Assembly (NCBI RefSeq): GCF_000002995.4
Contig: NW_025062475.1
Coordinates: 4,440,528 to 4,504,527, forward strand
Length of the DNA: 64,000 bases
Origin: Brugia malayi
Lineage: Eukaryota; Nematoda; Chromadorea; Rhabditida; Onchocercidae
Direction of reading: 5' to 3'
The notes under the pieces are model-generated. The model was not told the origin of the DNA and ran no database searches. It saw only the letters and a program-made list of their open reading frames with translations. Positions 31,801 to 45,420 of the stretch are shown here, in pieces; position 1 is the first letter of the stretch; the number at the start of each line of letters is the position of its first letter. Made by a program: the position numbers and the translations under genes.

Positions 31801-32475
31801 ATGCTAGTAAATCTTCTTCCTCTTCCTCATCATCATCATCATCCTCTGCATCATCTTCTTGTTCTGCTATTGCTGGTGCTGCTGGTATCGCTGATATTTC
31901 GATTACTTTGAAAGAATTATCACAACAATCAAAGAAAACCTTGGAAACTATATCAGGGTAAAGTCTATTTTTCAAAAAATTATTTACCTCCATCCTTCTC
32001 CTCTCATCCTACCTTTCTCTGATGAATTAAAAAGTTCAAAAATTACTTTTTTAAATTCATTTTAATAAATTACATGAATTATTTTTCACTTACAATTTAT
32101 GATCACTTCAATAATAGTAAACATAATTATTATAGTTTTTAACCAAGATTTGTAAATTTTCTATTAAATTTACATTGACAAAATTCAAGAGATAATTTTT
32201 ATAATAATTTCAGTTACTCATCAGATATATCATCATTTCCGGAAGCAGATCGGCCTAAATCACCAGCAAAAGCAGCTGCGATAACGACCATATCTCGGCA
32301 TTATTCTCCTACTGAAAATATGTCCAACAGACAATCTCCGGAATCTAACGTACGTCAACAACAACAACAGTCATTTAATTCAAGAAAAACGCATCAATCT
32401 GTGAAATCTATACCAAAAGTTCCCACTACAATTCCATTTCAAAGGATCTCATTCGAAAAACATCAAATTTTATAA
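16877..32475 (+). CDS. plr-1: PA-TM-RING E3 ubiquitin ligase, PLR-1/ZNRF3/RNF43 type
   Basis: Predicted membrane E3 ligase that ubiquitinates Frizzled-type Wnt receptors and so dampens Wnt signalling (known of the family). Eleven exons: 16877-17122, 25966-26094, 27993-28070, 28305-28457, 29156-29295, 29612-29783, 29983-30095, 30566-30646, 31001-31262, 31566-31957 and 32214-32475, giving 675 residues with every phase consistent. Order: signal peptide (about 1-23); protease-associated-like ectodomain (about 60-195) with GTFSAAG and GDIVQ matching the ZNRF3 ectodomain; membrane helix 208-230; juxtamembrane KMEIRKF, a ZNRF3 hallmark; RING-H2 C309, C312, C327, H329, H332, C335, C346, C349 ending CVDPWLL...CPLC; then a low-complexity tail with Asn/Thr, a Ser run and a Gln run. 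An acceptor-like TTTCAAG lies 22 nt before the ATG. The first intron is 8.8 kb. The KMEIRKF match favours ZNRF3/RNF43 over RNF13- or goliath-type ligases. Confidence 0.93.
20592..20671. repeat. long purine tract
   Basis: Nearly pure A/G on the plus strand (GAAGGAAAAGAAG-like), followed within 100 bp by T/C-rich DNA. The mirror-like composition could favour triplex structure. Confidence 0.75.
25046..25070. repeat. poly-A run (25)
   Basis: Uninterrupted A tract in the first intron of the RING ligase gene. Confidence 0.9.
25229..25266. repeat. (CA)n microsatellite
   Basis: CA repeat with two TA interruptions, then a pure stretch. It lies in the same intron. Confidence 0.9.
26095..27992 (+). 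other. second intron of the PLR-1-type gene
   Basis: AT-rich intron between two ectodomain exons. It contains the TCA/ATT trinucleotide tract at 26936-27089, whose minus-strand Met/Asp-rich frame is an artefact. No exon recognised. Confidence 0.7.
26936..27089. repeat. (TCA)/(ATT) compound trinucleotide repeat
   Basis: ATCATCATC and ATTATTATT units with substitutions over about 150 bp. Confidence 0.85.
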
Positions 32476-34539
32476 AATTCTTCAAATGATACTATTCAGG
32501 AATGCAATTTATAAATTAAAATTGAAAATAATAACTAAAAATAAACAAAGACTTAAATTATTATGATGGTTTATATGTGATTTAATATCATCAAAGTGAT
32601 CAAATCGTGATAGTTAGGATAATGATAATTTAATGATATACAATGTAAAATGTTGTTAAAATGATTAATGTAAATTAAATACATTAAGCATTTCAAAATA
32701 GAAAAGTTTTCTTCTTGTCCAATTGTTTCTCTCAGTTGTTGTTTTTTTTTTTTTCTTTGTATTCATAGTTATAAAATGCTGATCAAACTTAAGACAGTTG
32801 AGATGACAATCTTTAAACTTTCGAATTTTTTTGAGAGAAAAAGCACAAAGAAAATAGATAAATTGATGATAGCACACACAATTAGATATGTAAATTAATT
32901 TCATAACAATTAGACTTTATTATAAGTTTATAGTTAAAATAAAAGAAAGAATCATGAATTACTGATAGTTTTGCGTGTGCTTTTCTTGACTGAAAATTTC
33001 ACCAAAATTTTTCTTTTGCTCAAAATTGAAATTTGTAATAATTAATTATCATTAATCGATTAATGCTTAACTAAGTAACATTCATGAAAATGAAATAAGT
33101 GATGATGATGATGATAAAAAAGATGGATGAAATGTTATTTTAAACCTAACTTCCACCCATTTCATATTCAATCTCATTTTTTGTTACTCTTAACTTAATA
33201 TTGAAAAAAAAAAAAAAAAAACATTGCTATTTGTATATATTTACTACATTATATACAAATTTTTCCACTTCAAATATTAATCGTTTAATTAATTTTAAAG
33301 CATGAATTTACTGACATAATATCGTAATTATTTCATATTATAGGATATGGCAGTATTGCCTCAAGAGAAAGACCTCATCATGTTGTGTATATTAAATAAA
33401 CAAACAAATAAACAATCTATAAACTGATAATGTGATACAAACAATTCTCCATTTAATAAGTTTGCTAATAATTAATTTAAAACATGATTAATTGCTAGAA
33501 ATGCCTTTCGTGATAAAAGCATTCATTATTTGAATTGAATTTATTTCTTTCATCTTATCACGAATGAGTGCCAAATTCGAAATAATTAAGGTACTTGACC
33601 TAGAACCCATTATGTGTACATATTTAAAGGACAAATTTCCATATTTACTCTTTTTTCATATTATTTATATTAAATTTTTCATGTCAATCAAGGAAATTCA
33701 CAGTAATGATTTTGAGGGAAAAGCAAATTAGTGGAATGAAGCATTCATCCTCAAAAAAAATTTTTGCTTCATGAAACAAAGTCTTTTCATGTGTATGCCA
33801 AAACAAATTGCCTTTAAAATACCAGTTTATTTTATTTTATTTTTTTTTTTTACATCTGATATAAATCAAAATAAATTAAGTTCTTGTCCCAATTAATTTA
33901 TTTTTCTTTCTTTTATAAACAGTTTTTAAATTTCAGAATATAAAAGCGATTAAAGGAAACAAAGCATATTTGTTCTTTTCGTAAATATAGCATTCACAAA
34001 GAGGAAGAAATAGATCAAATTAAAAAATTTATCCAATTGCAAAGAAAGAGAACCATAATGAGAAAACCGAAAGTGTGAAGTATGTATATACAACAGTACG
34101 TACTTGCAATCAAGTACCACAAATATAAATGTTGAAATAGAAGATATCTTTATTTAATTACACATGGAAATATTCAAGCAGTCACCTTCTTATGAATAGT
34201 TAGGTTTGTACTTCGTACTATGGGAAAATACCTGAAAATGTTTTTCTCTTGTATCTATCTTATATTTTTATCAGGAATATGATGTCTTTATTTATCATTG
34301 CTTTTCTTATAAAGAACTAACTGCAAGCAGGATATAGTCATACTAAAGCTTTCTGAAGGGGGACTAATGTGAAATTTATTCAGATCGATCCATCATTTGA
34401 AGAGCTTTTCATGGGCTATTTCAGTTTTAAATAAAAATGGAATTATTGATGAAAATAAAGCTGAAATGTATCACGGGAAGCAGTCATAAATTGTTCACTA
34501 ACCTACAAACTATTTAGTGGAAAGACTAAGAATGTAATA
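32476..34539. other. convergent intergenic region, 3' UTRs
   Basis: About 2 kb between the stop codons of the RING ligase gene (plus) and the neuferricin gene (minus). AATAAA-like strings occur on both strands (for example near 32538 and 33397 on plus). No further coding sequence was recognised. It presumably holds both 3' UTRs and polyadenylation sites. Confidence 0.6.
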
Positions 34540-37487
34540 CTAAGAATTATCATTACGACAAGTAGTCGATGTCGGTTTGCAACCTTCGTATTCCCCCAGA
34601 TTTGGGTTTCTTAAATCTCCATGTCCACTATCCTTATTCATCCCAGGGAACCTCGAAAGAGGAGCACCAAAGTTTTTTACGCATGCACACCTGTAAAAGA
34701 GACAATAAATTACAGCTGTTGTTATAATGATACAACAAAGTTCATATACAAAAATAAAGCTGCTTCAGCTATAGCTTATTTTTTCATTCATCATCGTTAA
34801 CACACAAAAAAAAAAAAAAATGTTTTTTAGAGGAATACTCTGCAGTAATAGTAATTTTAAAGAAAGATTTAAAATACATTTATAAAATTAAATTTAGGAA
34901 AAATGTCCACCAAATAAAAGATACAGTAAGGAATTTCAAATCTACCGATAAGATTTCGATCCCGCATCAAACAGTTTTCTTGGCACTCCAACCCAATCTC
35001 TTTCGATGCCACCACTAAAATATAACTTGAAATAGAAACCTCAAAAAAATCTACTCATTATATGAATCTTTTTCGCAAATGGAATATATGTGAAAAGAAA
35101 AAACAATAAATAAATAAGTGCACATAATAAGTTGAACAATTACAGTAATAAAAAGCAATTATTTATAAGTTTCAATTATTTATGACTTTAAAAATACCTT
35201 CTCTTAGAACACCACACTCGGCCACCAATATCTTTTTGCCACTCAGAATTACAAGGCGGAAAAATTTTTGCTTCTTGCACTTGCATATCTTTCCAGTGAA
35301 GTGCATTTTCTATCAGCTTGACCACTTCCTGCAATTTGAAATTTCCTCTAAATTTTTTTTCTAACCTGAAGAATTCTAATTATATACAAAAAGTATGCAT
35401 CGACGATATCCTTCACTACATCAAATTTTGGTTTTAAATTTTTTCCGAACTTTTTGATACTGCGTACCATTACTTACTACACTTCATTTTCTTTTTTTTT
35501 TTTTTTTTTTATAAATTTTGCAATAAAAACTACTGAAACTGTTGCACCATAAATAATGCATGGAAAAAAGATATTTCAAAGCTAACATAATTCAAATTAT
35601 ATTTTGTAAAATCTTTATATATTCCCTACAAAAAACACAATCAGAATCTATGAATGAGACAAAGGTTTCACTGACATTATAACAAATTAAATTACGACCA
35701 AAACAAAGAGCCTAAAAAGGATTCTTTTTTCATTTCTTATTTTAATCATTCCAACTTTAGTCGTAATAAACAAACAAAAAAATTACTGAAAGTTATACTT
35801 TTAAGCGTGCAGTTGGGTTGCCAGAAGCATCATAATATGTTCCCTGGAGATATCCGGCCAGATCATAGTCTTTTTCATAAAATTTGACCCAATCAAAAAT
35901 GCCCAATAGATCCTGATCATTAAGACCTTGTATATCATCCACTAAGCCTTTTTCAGAAAAATCGCCACTGACAAATGCACGCGTCGCATCTCGACCTAAA
36001 TAAAAACTAAAATCTAGTGACAATCTTTATTTTATCAACTGTATATTAGTTAACAATCAGTCATGAAATCAGCACATTATTATTAAGCATGCAACGAAAG
36101 ACCACTTAGAAATACCAGCAAAGAAATGATATGAACCGCCGGGACCATAATGCTTCGCGCCTTTTTGTACATCGTATATGCGACCTAATATAGCAAGATA
36201 TGTTCCTTTGGACGGACGCGTTCCATCAAAAAAAGATAACTGTTCCCTGTAAAACACGGCAATGCATAAAATGCACCATTAGAAAGAGATTTCAACCAAA
36301 TGACATTAAGAGAATCAACAACCTATTGATGAATAGAAAAGTTGTACCTTGTTAAAACAGGTAAGCTAGCATCAACTTTTTCCATAAACACAGCACTACT
36401 TGTATCTACTTTTTGTTTTGCACGACTTCCTTTGGTTGAAGATGCCGAAGTTTCTGGATTTCCATCGCTAATCAAAGAAAGCAAACTATCCAGCAGTCCC
36501 CGAAATAAGTCAATGGTGCTTTCAACCAATGGGAGCTGAAATATTAATGGGCAAGCAAATAGACACATTTGATAAAGTTTCGTAAAACAACTATTATAAA
36601 TGCCATTTGTATGTAGCATTTCGAAATGCCATAAAGGAAATTTTATCAAAAAAATAGGGCAATCTTAACGACTGCAAATAAGCAGAATAGTAAGCTATGA
36701 ATAATATGATAAGCTTTTTCTAAAAACTTAACTGAATTTTTTTTTTTTTTTTGTGCGGGCAAAAATTTGTAGGCATACCTTTCGAGACTGTTCTGATATC
36801 CATGATAAGACGGGGAATAAAACATCGCCAGTATTAACACCATTGTAACTGAACAAGAATGATATAAACATTACCTAAAAATTTGTTAAAATACAGCAAA
36901 TATTTAATATATCAGACAAGATCGATTAGTGTTTGATAGAAAATGTTACTATGCACCGCATTTCATCAGATTATAATATATTTCCAATATATCAGAATGC
37001 TCGAAGAGAGCTATACCTGATAGAATAGAAAAGTATTTCACTAATTTCTACAGCCATAATATATCAGATTTATTGGCAATTTTTTCAATTAAGAATAAAA
37101 ATATAAAAAGACTCAAATATTCTTCTTAGTACTGTCCCTCTTATTTCCAATGAATTTTCTGTTAGCAGTGGTTCTGAATCACATATATTCTGTAATGTTG
37201 TTCTACACTAAACACTGCCAAAAAAATCTATGACAGTGGATAAAGATGTCATCTGATACTCAATTGAAATAATTGGACGAAATGAAAGAAAAAAAAATGA
37301 AAAACTTAAAATTTATAAGATTAAATATATTTGTAAAAAAAGACGATTTTCAATGACAAACTCAAACCTGAAATGCACAACAAATAAGTGCAGAAGTATA
37401 AAGCTGTGGTCGAGGAAAATACAATTTTCGCCTAACCGCGCTTACACTGCGGTCACTCCGCCTTTCATTGCCGTGATTTGACTGCAT
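34540..37487 (-). CDS. CYB5D2: neuferricin (CYB5D2-like), MAPR-family cytochrome b5 domain protein
   Basis: Membrane-associated progesterone-receptor family protein, expected to bind haem through a cytochrome b5-like fold. Eight exons on the minus strand: 37487-37368, 36874-36779, 36535-36348, 36246-36116, 35995-35799, 35328-35198, 35014-34946 and 34690-34540, giving 360 residues with all phases consistent. A basic N-terminus is followed by a signal-anchor helix (about 30-50, LYTSALICCAFQ onward). A linker of about 75 residues leads to the b5-like domain (about 131-245) with YLAILGRIYDV, KHYGPGGSYHFFAGRDATRAF and GLVDD. Tyr168 and Tyr174 match the conserved MAPR tyrosines of PGRMC1. The neuferricin-specific C-terminal half follows (FPPCNSEW, VWCSK, RDWVGVPRKL, CACV, GDLRNPNLGEYEGC) with conserved cysteines. 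It is longer than human neuferricin because of the linker and tail. An acceptor-like CTAG lies 10 nt before the ATG, as expected for trans-splicing. Very secure. Confidence 0.95.
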
Positions 37488-38971
37488 TGGTTTTTGACTA
37501 GAAAAAAGTGTATTATTAAACTGAAATGTTCATGTAGAAAAGTGCTTGAAAATATATTAATTTTTTACAACTGCAGTTTATAAAATTATTTCATGTGTGC
37601 ATAGAAAAACTTTCTAACAGCTTTTTTTTATTTTTTTAATAATGATTCGAATAATTTCAGCTGGTAAACAACAAACATGCACATTTAAAAAGTACATCAA
37701 TGTTACCGAAATGTTCGTGTAGAAAAAATAAAACAGTCTTGCTCATCGCGAAAAAAAAATGTACATTTATGTATAACAGACAATTTAATAACTTCTATTT
37801 GCAGTAACTGCAGTTTTGCAATTTCCAAATAGCTCAGTATATGTAAATAAATTTTTTCAGCAAAATAATTGAACGATTTACGTTATTTTTATCTAATCAA
37901 GGCAATGCAAAAAAAAAAAAAGTAATACTAGAATTTTTAAATTTCATTACATATATTCGTTACATACATTACATAAAATATTCATTCATACTGTAATATT
38001 AAAAAACATATACACATATAATTTAAAACATATATAATGATGATCAAAACATAATTTCGCGCTCATATATAAAAAATGCTCTGTGCAAATTTATAAGGTA
38101 TGGCAATTATGAATGGTTAACAACTATCAAATCGTTTCACTAAATCTATTTATGTGATTGTAAAAACAAGCAATGATTAATCTTATTAATACAATACTAT
38201 AAACAAAAACAATATATTATATCAAATTAGCTCATCTAAAATTAAAAAAAAAACTCCCCACTTAAATAATTGTGAAAAAAGGAGAAAAAAAATAACCTCA
38301 TTTTCTAATATGATAGTTTCGTTGAAGATATTGAAAATTTCGTTACTGACGCTAGTCAGTTTGACTTTCTAAAAACAATTTTATCAAATTCGCATGCTGT
38401 TTGTTCGATATTTTTGTTTGTCTGAAAGAAATATTCCAACAATCATAATAACAGTAATGGTAGTACTGATAATAGTAATAATGATAACAGCAATAATAAA
38501 CATTACTTATCAGATTGTTGCGATTTATTTTACTGCTATTTATTTTATTCAGGAAGATTAAATGATTCGTTGTTGGTAGTTACTGATAATTTTATTTCAT
38601 ATCAATTAATTAATAATGCATCCTTTCCTACTCCCATCATCATAAATAATCCCTCAGAAAAAAAAAGAAACAAAAATACATTATGCAGCACACAAGACGA
38701 AGTGTACGAATTTTACGCTGGGAATTCTTGAAGAGATGCAAGGAAATAGTATGAAAGGATGAGAGATAAACAATTGTTAGTGAAAGAGCTCGTAGAAAAG
38801 AGAGTGTAAGAAAGTATGAATAAAAGATAATTACAAAGAAAAAAATTGAATTAAAAAGAATTTTTTTTTTTAATTTACAAAAGAAAGAATAAAAAGTTCT
38901 TTTCATATTAATTATTATGAATTTATTTGACATAATTCAAATAAATTCATGATTCAGTGATTTGATTTGCA

Positions 38972-39001
38972 TACGTAACGTAGCGTAACGTAACGTAACG
39001 T
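38972..39001. repeat. TAACG pentanucleotide repeat
   Basis: ACGTAACGTAGCG and further units, about six near-perfect 5-bp copies. It is self-complementary in part (ACGT at each joint) and lies 1.5 kb upstream of the neuferricin start. Confidence 0.85.
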
Positions 39002-42000
39002 TCACGGATAACTAAATAAGTCATAAAGAAATTGACGTAGGCGTTAAATATTTTTGCAAAATTATTTTATTAGGTTATAAAAACAAATGATTTTTAAAAA
39101 AAAAACGCACGAAAAAAAAAATTTATTATCTTGAAACTATTTTATAGATTTTTTACAATTAAAATTTTTTACACGAATTTTACATTTAATTTGAATTTTG
39201 TGAAAGTTATTTTTTATAATGCATATGTAATGATTTCGCTAATGATAACTTTCATTTTACACAATTTTTGCAAATGCATATTAAAAAAGCATTTGATAAT
39301 TTTTTTTTTTTTTTTTTAACTAATTCAAGCTAAACCATATACATATGTATGTATGATATTTGATGCATTGAAAATATTCGATATTATTTCACATAAAAAT
39401 GAAAATAGTTTAATTAAAAATTTAATCGAATCAAACTCTGTTACATTAACATTTCAAATATGATATGTGATAATTAAAATATTCGTTAGATTAAACAAAA
39501 AGAAATCAATGAATAATAGATTTCTTTTTAAATAATTAACAGATTTCGTTTCCATTTATAAATTTTATATAAATAAAACAATCGTACAACAACAAACTAT
39601 AATTTGAACAAATTTTTTAATTACAATACAGCCATACTGCTAAATGCATTCAGTTATCTGTTTATTTTACAAAAAAAAAAGTTGCGGATAACAATCGTAA
39701 TTGAAAAAAAAGAAAAAAAGAAAAAAAAAAAAGATTGATTACTTTTTATTTCAATTCATTTGCGGTTGAAAGTGTTTGATAAGAAAAATAATTGAAATAT
39801 GGAAGTGAAAAATAATTTCAAAAAAAAAAAAGAAAAAACACAATAAATCGATCTAAATCAAATTTTACATTTAATTTGAAGAAAATATAAACAAAAAAAC
39901 ATGAAAACTTCCTTGAAGGAATTTTTTTTTGCTTCAAAAGAAGTATCAACACAAATTAATTGCTTTATATTTATCAAAACAATAAAAATTTTGAAGTTTA
40001 ATTCATTCGGAACAATATATAAATTTTAAAATGCTAAAATTATTATGTTTATTTCGTGCAAAAAAAAAGTAATACATTATGTTGATATGAAGAAGAAAAG
40101 GCCAAAAAAAAAAAAAAAAAAAAAAAACAAATAATGAATAATTAAATAAGATAAAAAATAAGATCAATGAGATAAGTAATATTTTGATCTTATCTTCATG
40201 CATCAATTTTTGCATTAACATTTAAAATCCAACGTATTATGTCAATACATTAAATCTTAAATCTCTCTCTATATATAGATTTAACATACTTTATTGCTAA
40301 TTAAAAACTTGAAACATTGAAATATTTCGGAAATTACTTGCATACTTAATACCCAACCATGAAAGACTATAAAAATACACAAAAAATTTTTGAGAATTAC
40401 AGAATTTAATAGACATTTTTTTTGAAAATATTTCAAGTAATACTGAAACCAATACTGATTAATTTATCCTCTATATTTGAATAAATACCTGAAATTATTT
40501 TAATAATTAAAATTTATCATAGAAATGGGACACGAAAAAAAATGAATTAACTTAAAGAAAGTAAAACAAAAGTAATTTAACATATATTCAATTTGTTGAA
40601 AGTAGCTTAATCCAACAATTAATTCAACAATTTATGATTAATTTTAAATGCCCAAAAAGCATTTCCTTCATCTTTCTTAACCCATATTTCATTGATTACC
40701 ATTTTGAACTCATTTTTCATTATTTCATATTTTCTGTTTTCAAGCATAAAAATGCTTTTATTTCTTAAATGATTGTACGTTTGAATTATAATTGATAAAT
40801 TATTTGATTGACTTAATTTTTCAATTTCTCATTAGATTAGCCTCATTACTATTACACTTAAAATATATTTAGATTACGACTAATTAATTCAAATTTACTT
40901 TTTTTTTTTTTTCATTAAATTTAATACTCTATCTCTTTCCCTTGCTAGCTTTATTAATTTTAAATTCAATACTTTATTTTTTTTTTCTTTTTTTACAAAT
41001 TCCTTTTTTTCTCTTAAAAAAATATGTATGTATGTTTGTGTATGTGTGTGTATGTTTGTTTGTATTTGTATTTGTCGGTATCAAATATATGCCTGCAATT
41101 CGTTTGCATAATTTTAGCTTATTCATCGTCTATGATTTATCGATGAAAAAAAAAGGAGCAATAGAGGAATGTATGATTGATTTAGTATCATTTGCTTCTG
41201 ATTGCAATGATGTGATAAAATGTAGCTTATTACATTAATATTATTTATTTATTTTTTTAATTTTTATCTATCATTAAACTTTCATATCGATTTTTATGCT
41301 AGCAGAGAAAAGAATTTGCTTAAATATATTATATTTGTGATATAGGAAAGATTTAATAGAAAAGAAAAAAAAATTTATTTATTAAATAAATAATTTCTTA
41401 TTTCATTTCATTTTCCTATTTTATTTATTTATTATCGTTTTCATTTTTTATTACATTTGATTGTTTAATTCATATTTTTATTTAATAATTTGTTTATTCT
41501 TTTTCAGTACACCAGAAATCATCACTAATTACAGATTTCATATCTGATTCAGTTGAATACATCATTTCTAATAATAATTATTATTATTAATGAATAATTA
41601 TTAATGATATGATAGCAGTAATGATTATATCAGTATCAGTAATGGCAGAGAAAAATTCCAGTTATAATACAAATTAACGGATAGACAGAACAATATTAAG
41701 TGAAAGAAATAGTATGATATTGATTTGTTATCAAATATCTTTCAAAAATATTTTCTTATGAGCCTTTTCATTTTTTTTTTCCTTGTTGTTTTTCTTTTTT
41801 ATTATGCAAACAATTCATTTATACAAAATTTTTTTTTTAAATGTTGTTAAAAAAATTTTTAACTAAATTGTTGTTTAAAAACTTCTTTTTTTTCAAATGT
41901 ATACTCACAGAAATTTTTTCATTAATGATACTATTTTAGAAACGAAAAAGAAAAACTAAAAATTCCTGAACTATATTAAAATTTCTTTCCCTCCTTTTTC

Positions 42001-43802
42001 GCTGGTTGTTCCATATTTTTTTAAATCACTTTTATGATAACTTTACTAATTAATTTTGCTATTATTTATTATCTTTCCTTTATTATATACATCAGCAACC
42101 ATCCAAATAACATATTACTGAATGAATAAATCTATTAAATTTTGATAGTTTTAAAAATTTGAAGTTTGTGATTGGATTACTATCATTTAAAATCATTTGG
42201 CTTATTATAAAAAATCTGCTTTTAAATATTCTGGTGACCACTTTCAAATGATGTTTCACTAGTGCCCAATAGCAATTTCAATTTCATACAAAAATTAGTT
42301 TTTCTGACATGCATTGATACTACCATGTTATCAGTATCAGTATAATCATATTATCAGTATGATTTTACCATCGATGTTTTATCAATGGTCATTTCTCGTT
42401 GTAATATTATGCTAAAAAAATTTCTCATCAAATGATTAAAATTTTCATTGCATCCTCTTCTCTTAGTCTTTTTTCTAAAGCTCTTATCACTAAATTGTTA
42501 TCAATGCTTTCTCAGTGAACTTAAATGCTATCCAACCATTTCTCATCCGTCCATAATAAAAAATTTATTTTCTTCTCTTTTTTCGCTTTCGCTTCAAATA
42601 AACTAATTCAGATATTCAAGTAGAAAGAATACCATTTATATTTATACTTAAATAATAAAATGGCGGAAATACGACAAATATTCGATTGTAATCTCTTTTG
42701 CTACTAGTATTTTAACAATGAGTAAAACAGACTTACCGGATGATTTAATTAAAATTTATTTACTGCTTCATTAATTTTTTTTCATTAATTTTTTTTAAAG
42801 AAAAAAAAAAACTTTGTATGATATGTTACTTAATTTATTTAATAAAGCATGCTAAATTCAATGGTAAAACTTTATTTTACATTTTACTTCTCTATTTCTG
42901 TATGCTTTAGAAAAGCAATGAATATAATAATTAAATTTGTCACTTTTGAAATTGAAATGTTGAAAAAAAAAGCAAAAATTTTATAAAGATTTTACAAAGA
43001 AGAAATGAAAAAAAAAGAGATACAAGTTTTTATATTTTTGGTACTGAAATTTGCTTCAAATATACCTCAAACAATGAAGAATGGTTAATAACACAATTTT
43101 TTCTTATGAAATATGTATTCGTTAGGCACTAACTTTTTTTACCAAATATTTAAGTAAGTAAGTCAATCATCTTAAAAAGAATTTGTTTATTTTAAAAGTA
43201 AAATTTATTTGTTTTTCTTTTTTGCTGTCATTTTACCAATTTCAAATTTACATTATGTACATTAGTTAACGAACATTTCAAAATATCCATTTTAAATTTC
43301 TTATCTGCATTTATATGCTTAAAAAAATATATGAAAACGATAGTTCTGAAATTTTTTTTTTTTATTTTAAACGACTTTAATATAATATATTTATTTGTAA
43401 AATGGAATGAGCAACTAATATAGAGAATAAAAACTTTGCAAAAGTTTTGCTTAGAAAGTTTGAAAAGTAAAGCTTACAAATGTTTTGCAAAAGAAAAAAA
43501 ATTTGATGGCATCATTTTTATCGCTTTTTGTTTTTATTTTCAAAGTATTTTGTGTTTTAGGAAATTCAGATTGCAGGATTTCTCCATTTTTATAGTTTAC
43601 ACTTTTCATTTTCATTCTTTCAGTGTTTCCTTAAAAATCAGCCAAATTGTGATCTATGCAAAGGAATATTGTACTTAGCATGTATATAAATATGAAAGAT
43701 GAAAAATACTAAACAAATTTGATTGTTAAATTTTGAATTTATCCGAACATATCACTTTATAACTATATAATTGTTCATTATCATTAATTAAAATAATGTT
43801 AT

Positions 43803-43829
43803 TCTCTCTCTCTCTCTCTCCCTCTCTCC
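43803..43829. repeat. (TC)n microsatellite
   Basis: CT dinucleotide repeat with one CC interruption. Confidence 0.85.
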
Positions 43830-44127
43830 TCTTACATTACACGATGAAAGCAAATTATTGCTAATTAATCAAAAATTAAATGAAAACAATCATTGTTATC
43901 ATTACCATTATTAATCACTATTATTATCATGATTATCATTGTTGTTATTATAGTTTATTGCTTATAATCACTGGAAATGCACAGGGAGAAAGATTCATTG
44001 ATTTCATTCTTTGCCATTTACACATTTAGCAAACTATAAGGATAGATCAATATTGCGCTTTTTTTTTCTCTCTTTCATTTAACTTTTTGATCAATTTTAT
44101 TGATAAATTTCCTCTCCATTTGTCTTT

Positions 44128-44134
<7 letters not shown>

Positions 44135-44161
<27 letters not shown>
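44135..44161. repeat. (TC)n microsatellite
   Basis: CTCTCT tract of about 27 bp in a wider pyrimidine-rich block (44090-44210). Confidence 0.85.
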
Positions 44162-45034
44162 TCCTGTCTCTCGTTTTTTTCTTTTCCCCTCTTTCTCCTT
44201 CATTTTTTTCTTCTTTTTGTATGAATGCTAATATTGCTGTAAAGTACAGCTTTTATTCAATGTTAGAAAGAGAATAAATGAATATAAAAGTCATCCAGAT
44301 GGTAGCTAAATCAAAGAAAAAAAAATTTTATCAAATATAGAAATGAGTTTGATAAAAAAAAGAGAAATAATTGATTAATTGATTGTAGGAAAGAAAAGAA
44401 ATTTTTTAAAAAATGGAAAATTTCTTTTAAAGTAACAAAATATTAATGAAAATAAATGCAAAATATTATTTAAATTCAGTTTATTAATATGAAGTATATG
44501 CTTTTTTCACTATTATTATTATTATTTTTTATTTCTTGAATTACTTTATTTAATCAATATTGCATTTTCATTACTACAACAATCTTTTATCTGCTATGTC
44601 AATGATTCTCATTTCAAATATCTTTGTTTTTTTTTTTTTTTTTTTTTCATTTTTTTTTAGGGGAAAAGAAATAAAATGATAGTGTATGAGTAGAGAGGAA
44701 AGGAATCGATAATTTCTGATAATAATAATTTTACAAAAATTTTTATTTCAAACTTTTCTTTTAATTCACTTAAAATTTGAAAATTTCTTCCAGAGAAAAG
44801 ATGGAAGATGAAAAGAAATAAGGAGAGGAAGAGGAAGAAAGAAGAACCTAGGAAGAAAAATATATACAAAAAAGTTTCAACTAAATGATATTTTTAAATG
44901 TTTATATAATTTAAGAATTTTTCTTTCAAAATAAAGGAAAAAAAAACGAAATAATAATGAAAACTTTGAAAATGGCAATAATGCATATAGTTATCAAATC
45001 AAATACATTCATTTCTTTCCAGTTAAAGGATTGT

Positions 45035-45068
<34 letters not shown>

Positions 45069-45085
45069 GGAAAGAGGGAGAGAAA
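45035..45085. repeat. (GA)n microsatellite
   Basis: GAGAGA tract, pure to about 45060 and then degenerate purine sequence. Confidence 0.85.
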
Positions 45086-45247
45086 AGAAGTATTAAAATG
45101 ACAGATATATGCTATTGTTATAGTATTACAAATTTTGAAAGATAAAACGATAAATGTAGTAAATCGTGTTTGATTTTCCTTCAGTTATTTGAAAAAAGCA
45201 TTGAAAGCAAAAAGCAAATTTCCGTTTTGACGCTTTTCCATTTCCGT

Positions 45248-45420
45248 TTCATTTATGTAGCAATATAATCGTTATCCGGTTATTTTCCGGTTAAAAATTA
45301 TTTCACCATTCGTTTGATATCCCAAGGATCTCCTTCTTCTGTTTCATTATTTGTTTAACAATGTAATCGTTATCTGTTATTTCCCCTTCAAAAAATATTT
45401 CATCAATTCATTTGGCATTG
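45248..45420. repeat. diverged tandem duplication, about 90 bp
   Basis: 45248-45320 and 45341-45418 align in the same order: TTTCATT, then CAATATAATCGTTATC against CAATGTAATCGTTATC, then TATTTCACC against TATTTCATC, then CATTCGTTTGATAT against AATTCATTTGGCAT. Only the first copy retains the TCCGGT pair. Confidence 0.6.

Larger units (their letters stand above)
37500..45200. other. long AT-rich intergenic region
   Basis: Shared upstream DNA of the neuferricin gene (minus) and the first small membrane-protein gene (plus). No exon recognised. It contains homopolymers, a TAACG pentamer run at 38972-39001, TC tracts at 43803-43829 and 44135-44161, and a GA tract at 45035-45085. Open frames at 38640-38933 (minus) and 40942-41238 (plus) are hydrophobic, low-complexity translations of T-rich DNA. 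Confidence 0.6.

Noticed and set aside
31778..31993. Acidic frame on minus ([15 protein letters not shown])
   Set aside because: Antisense of the serine run in exon 10 of the RING ligase gene.
33344..33400. Possible extra last exon for the RING ligase
   Set aside because: An acceptor-like TATAG exists, but the exon at 32214-32475 already ends the frame cleanly, and nothing there resembles the family.
36342..36539. Plus-strand frame in the neuferricin gene
   Set aside because: Antisense of neuferricin exon 3.
36646..36843. Frame MVLILAMFYSPSYHG on minus
   Set aside because: Out-of-frame reading over neuferricin exon 2; the correct frame has VMFISFLFSYNG.
38972..39001. Telomere-like repeat
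   Set aside because: The unit is TAACG, not the nematode telomere TTAGGC, and the array is tiny.
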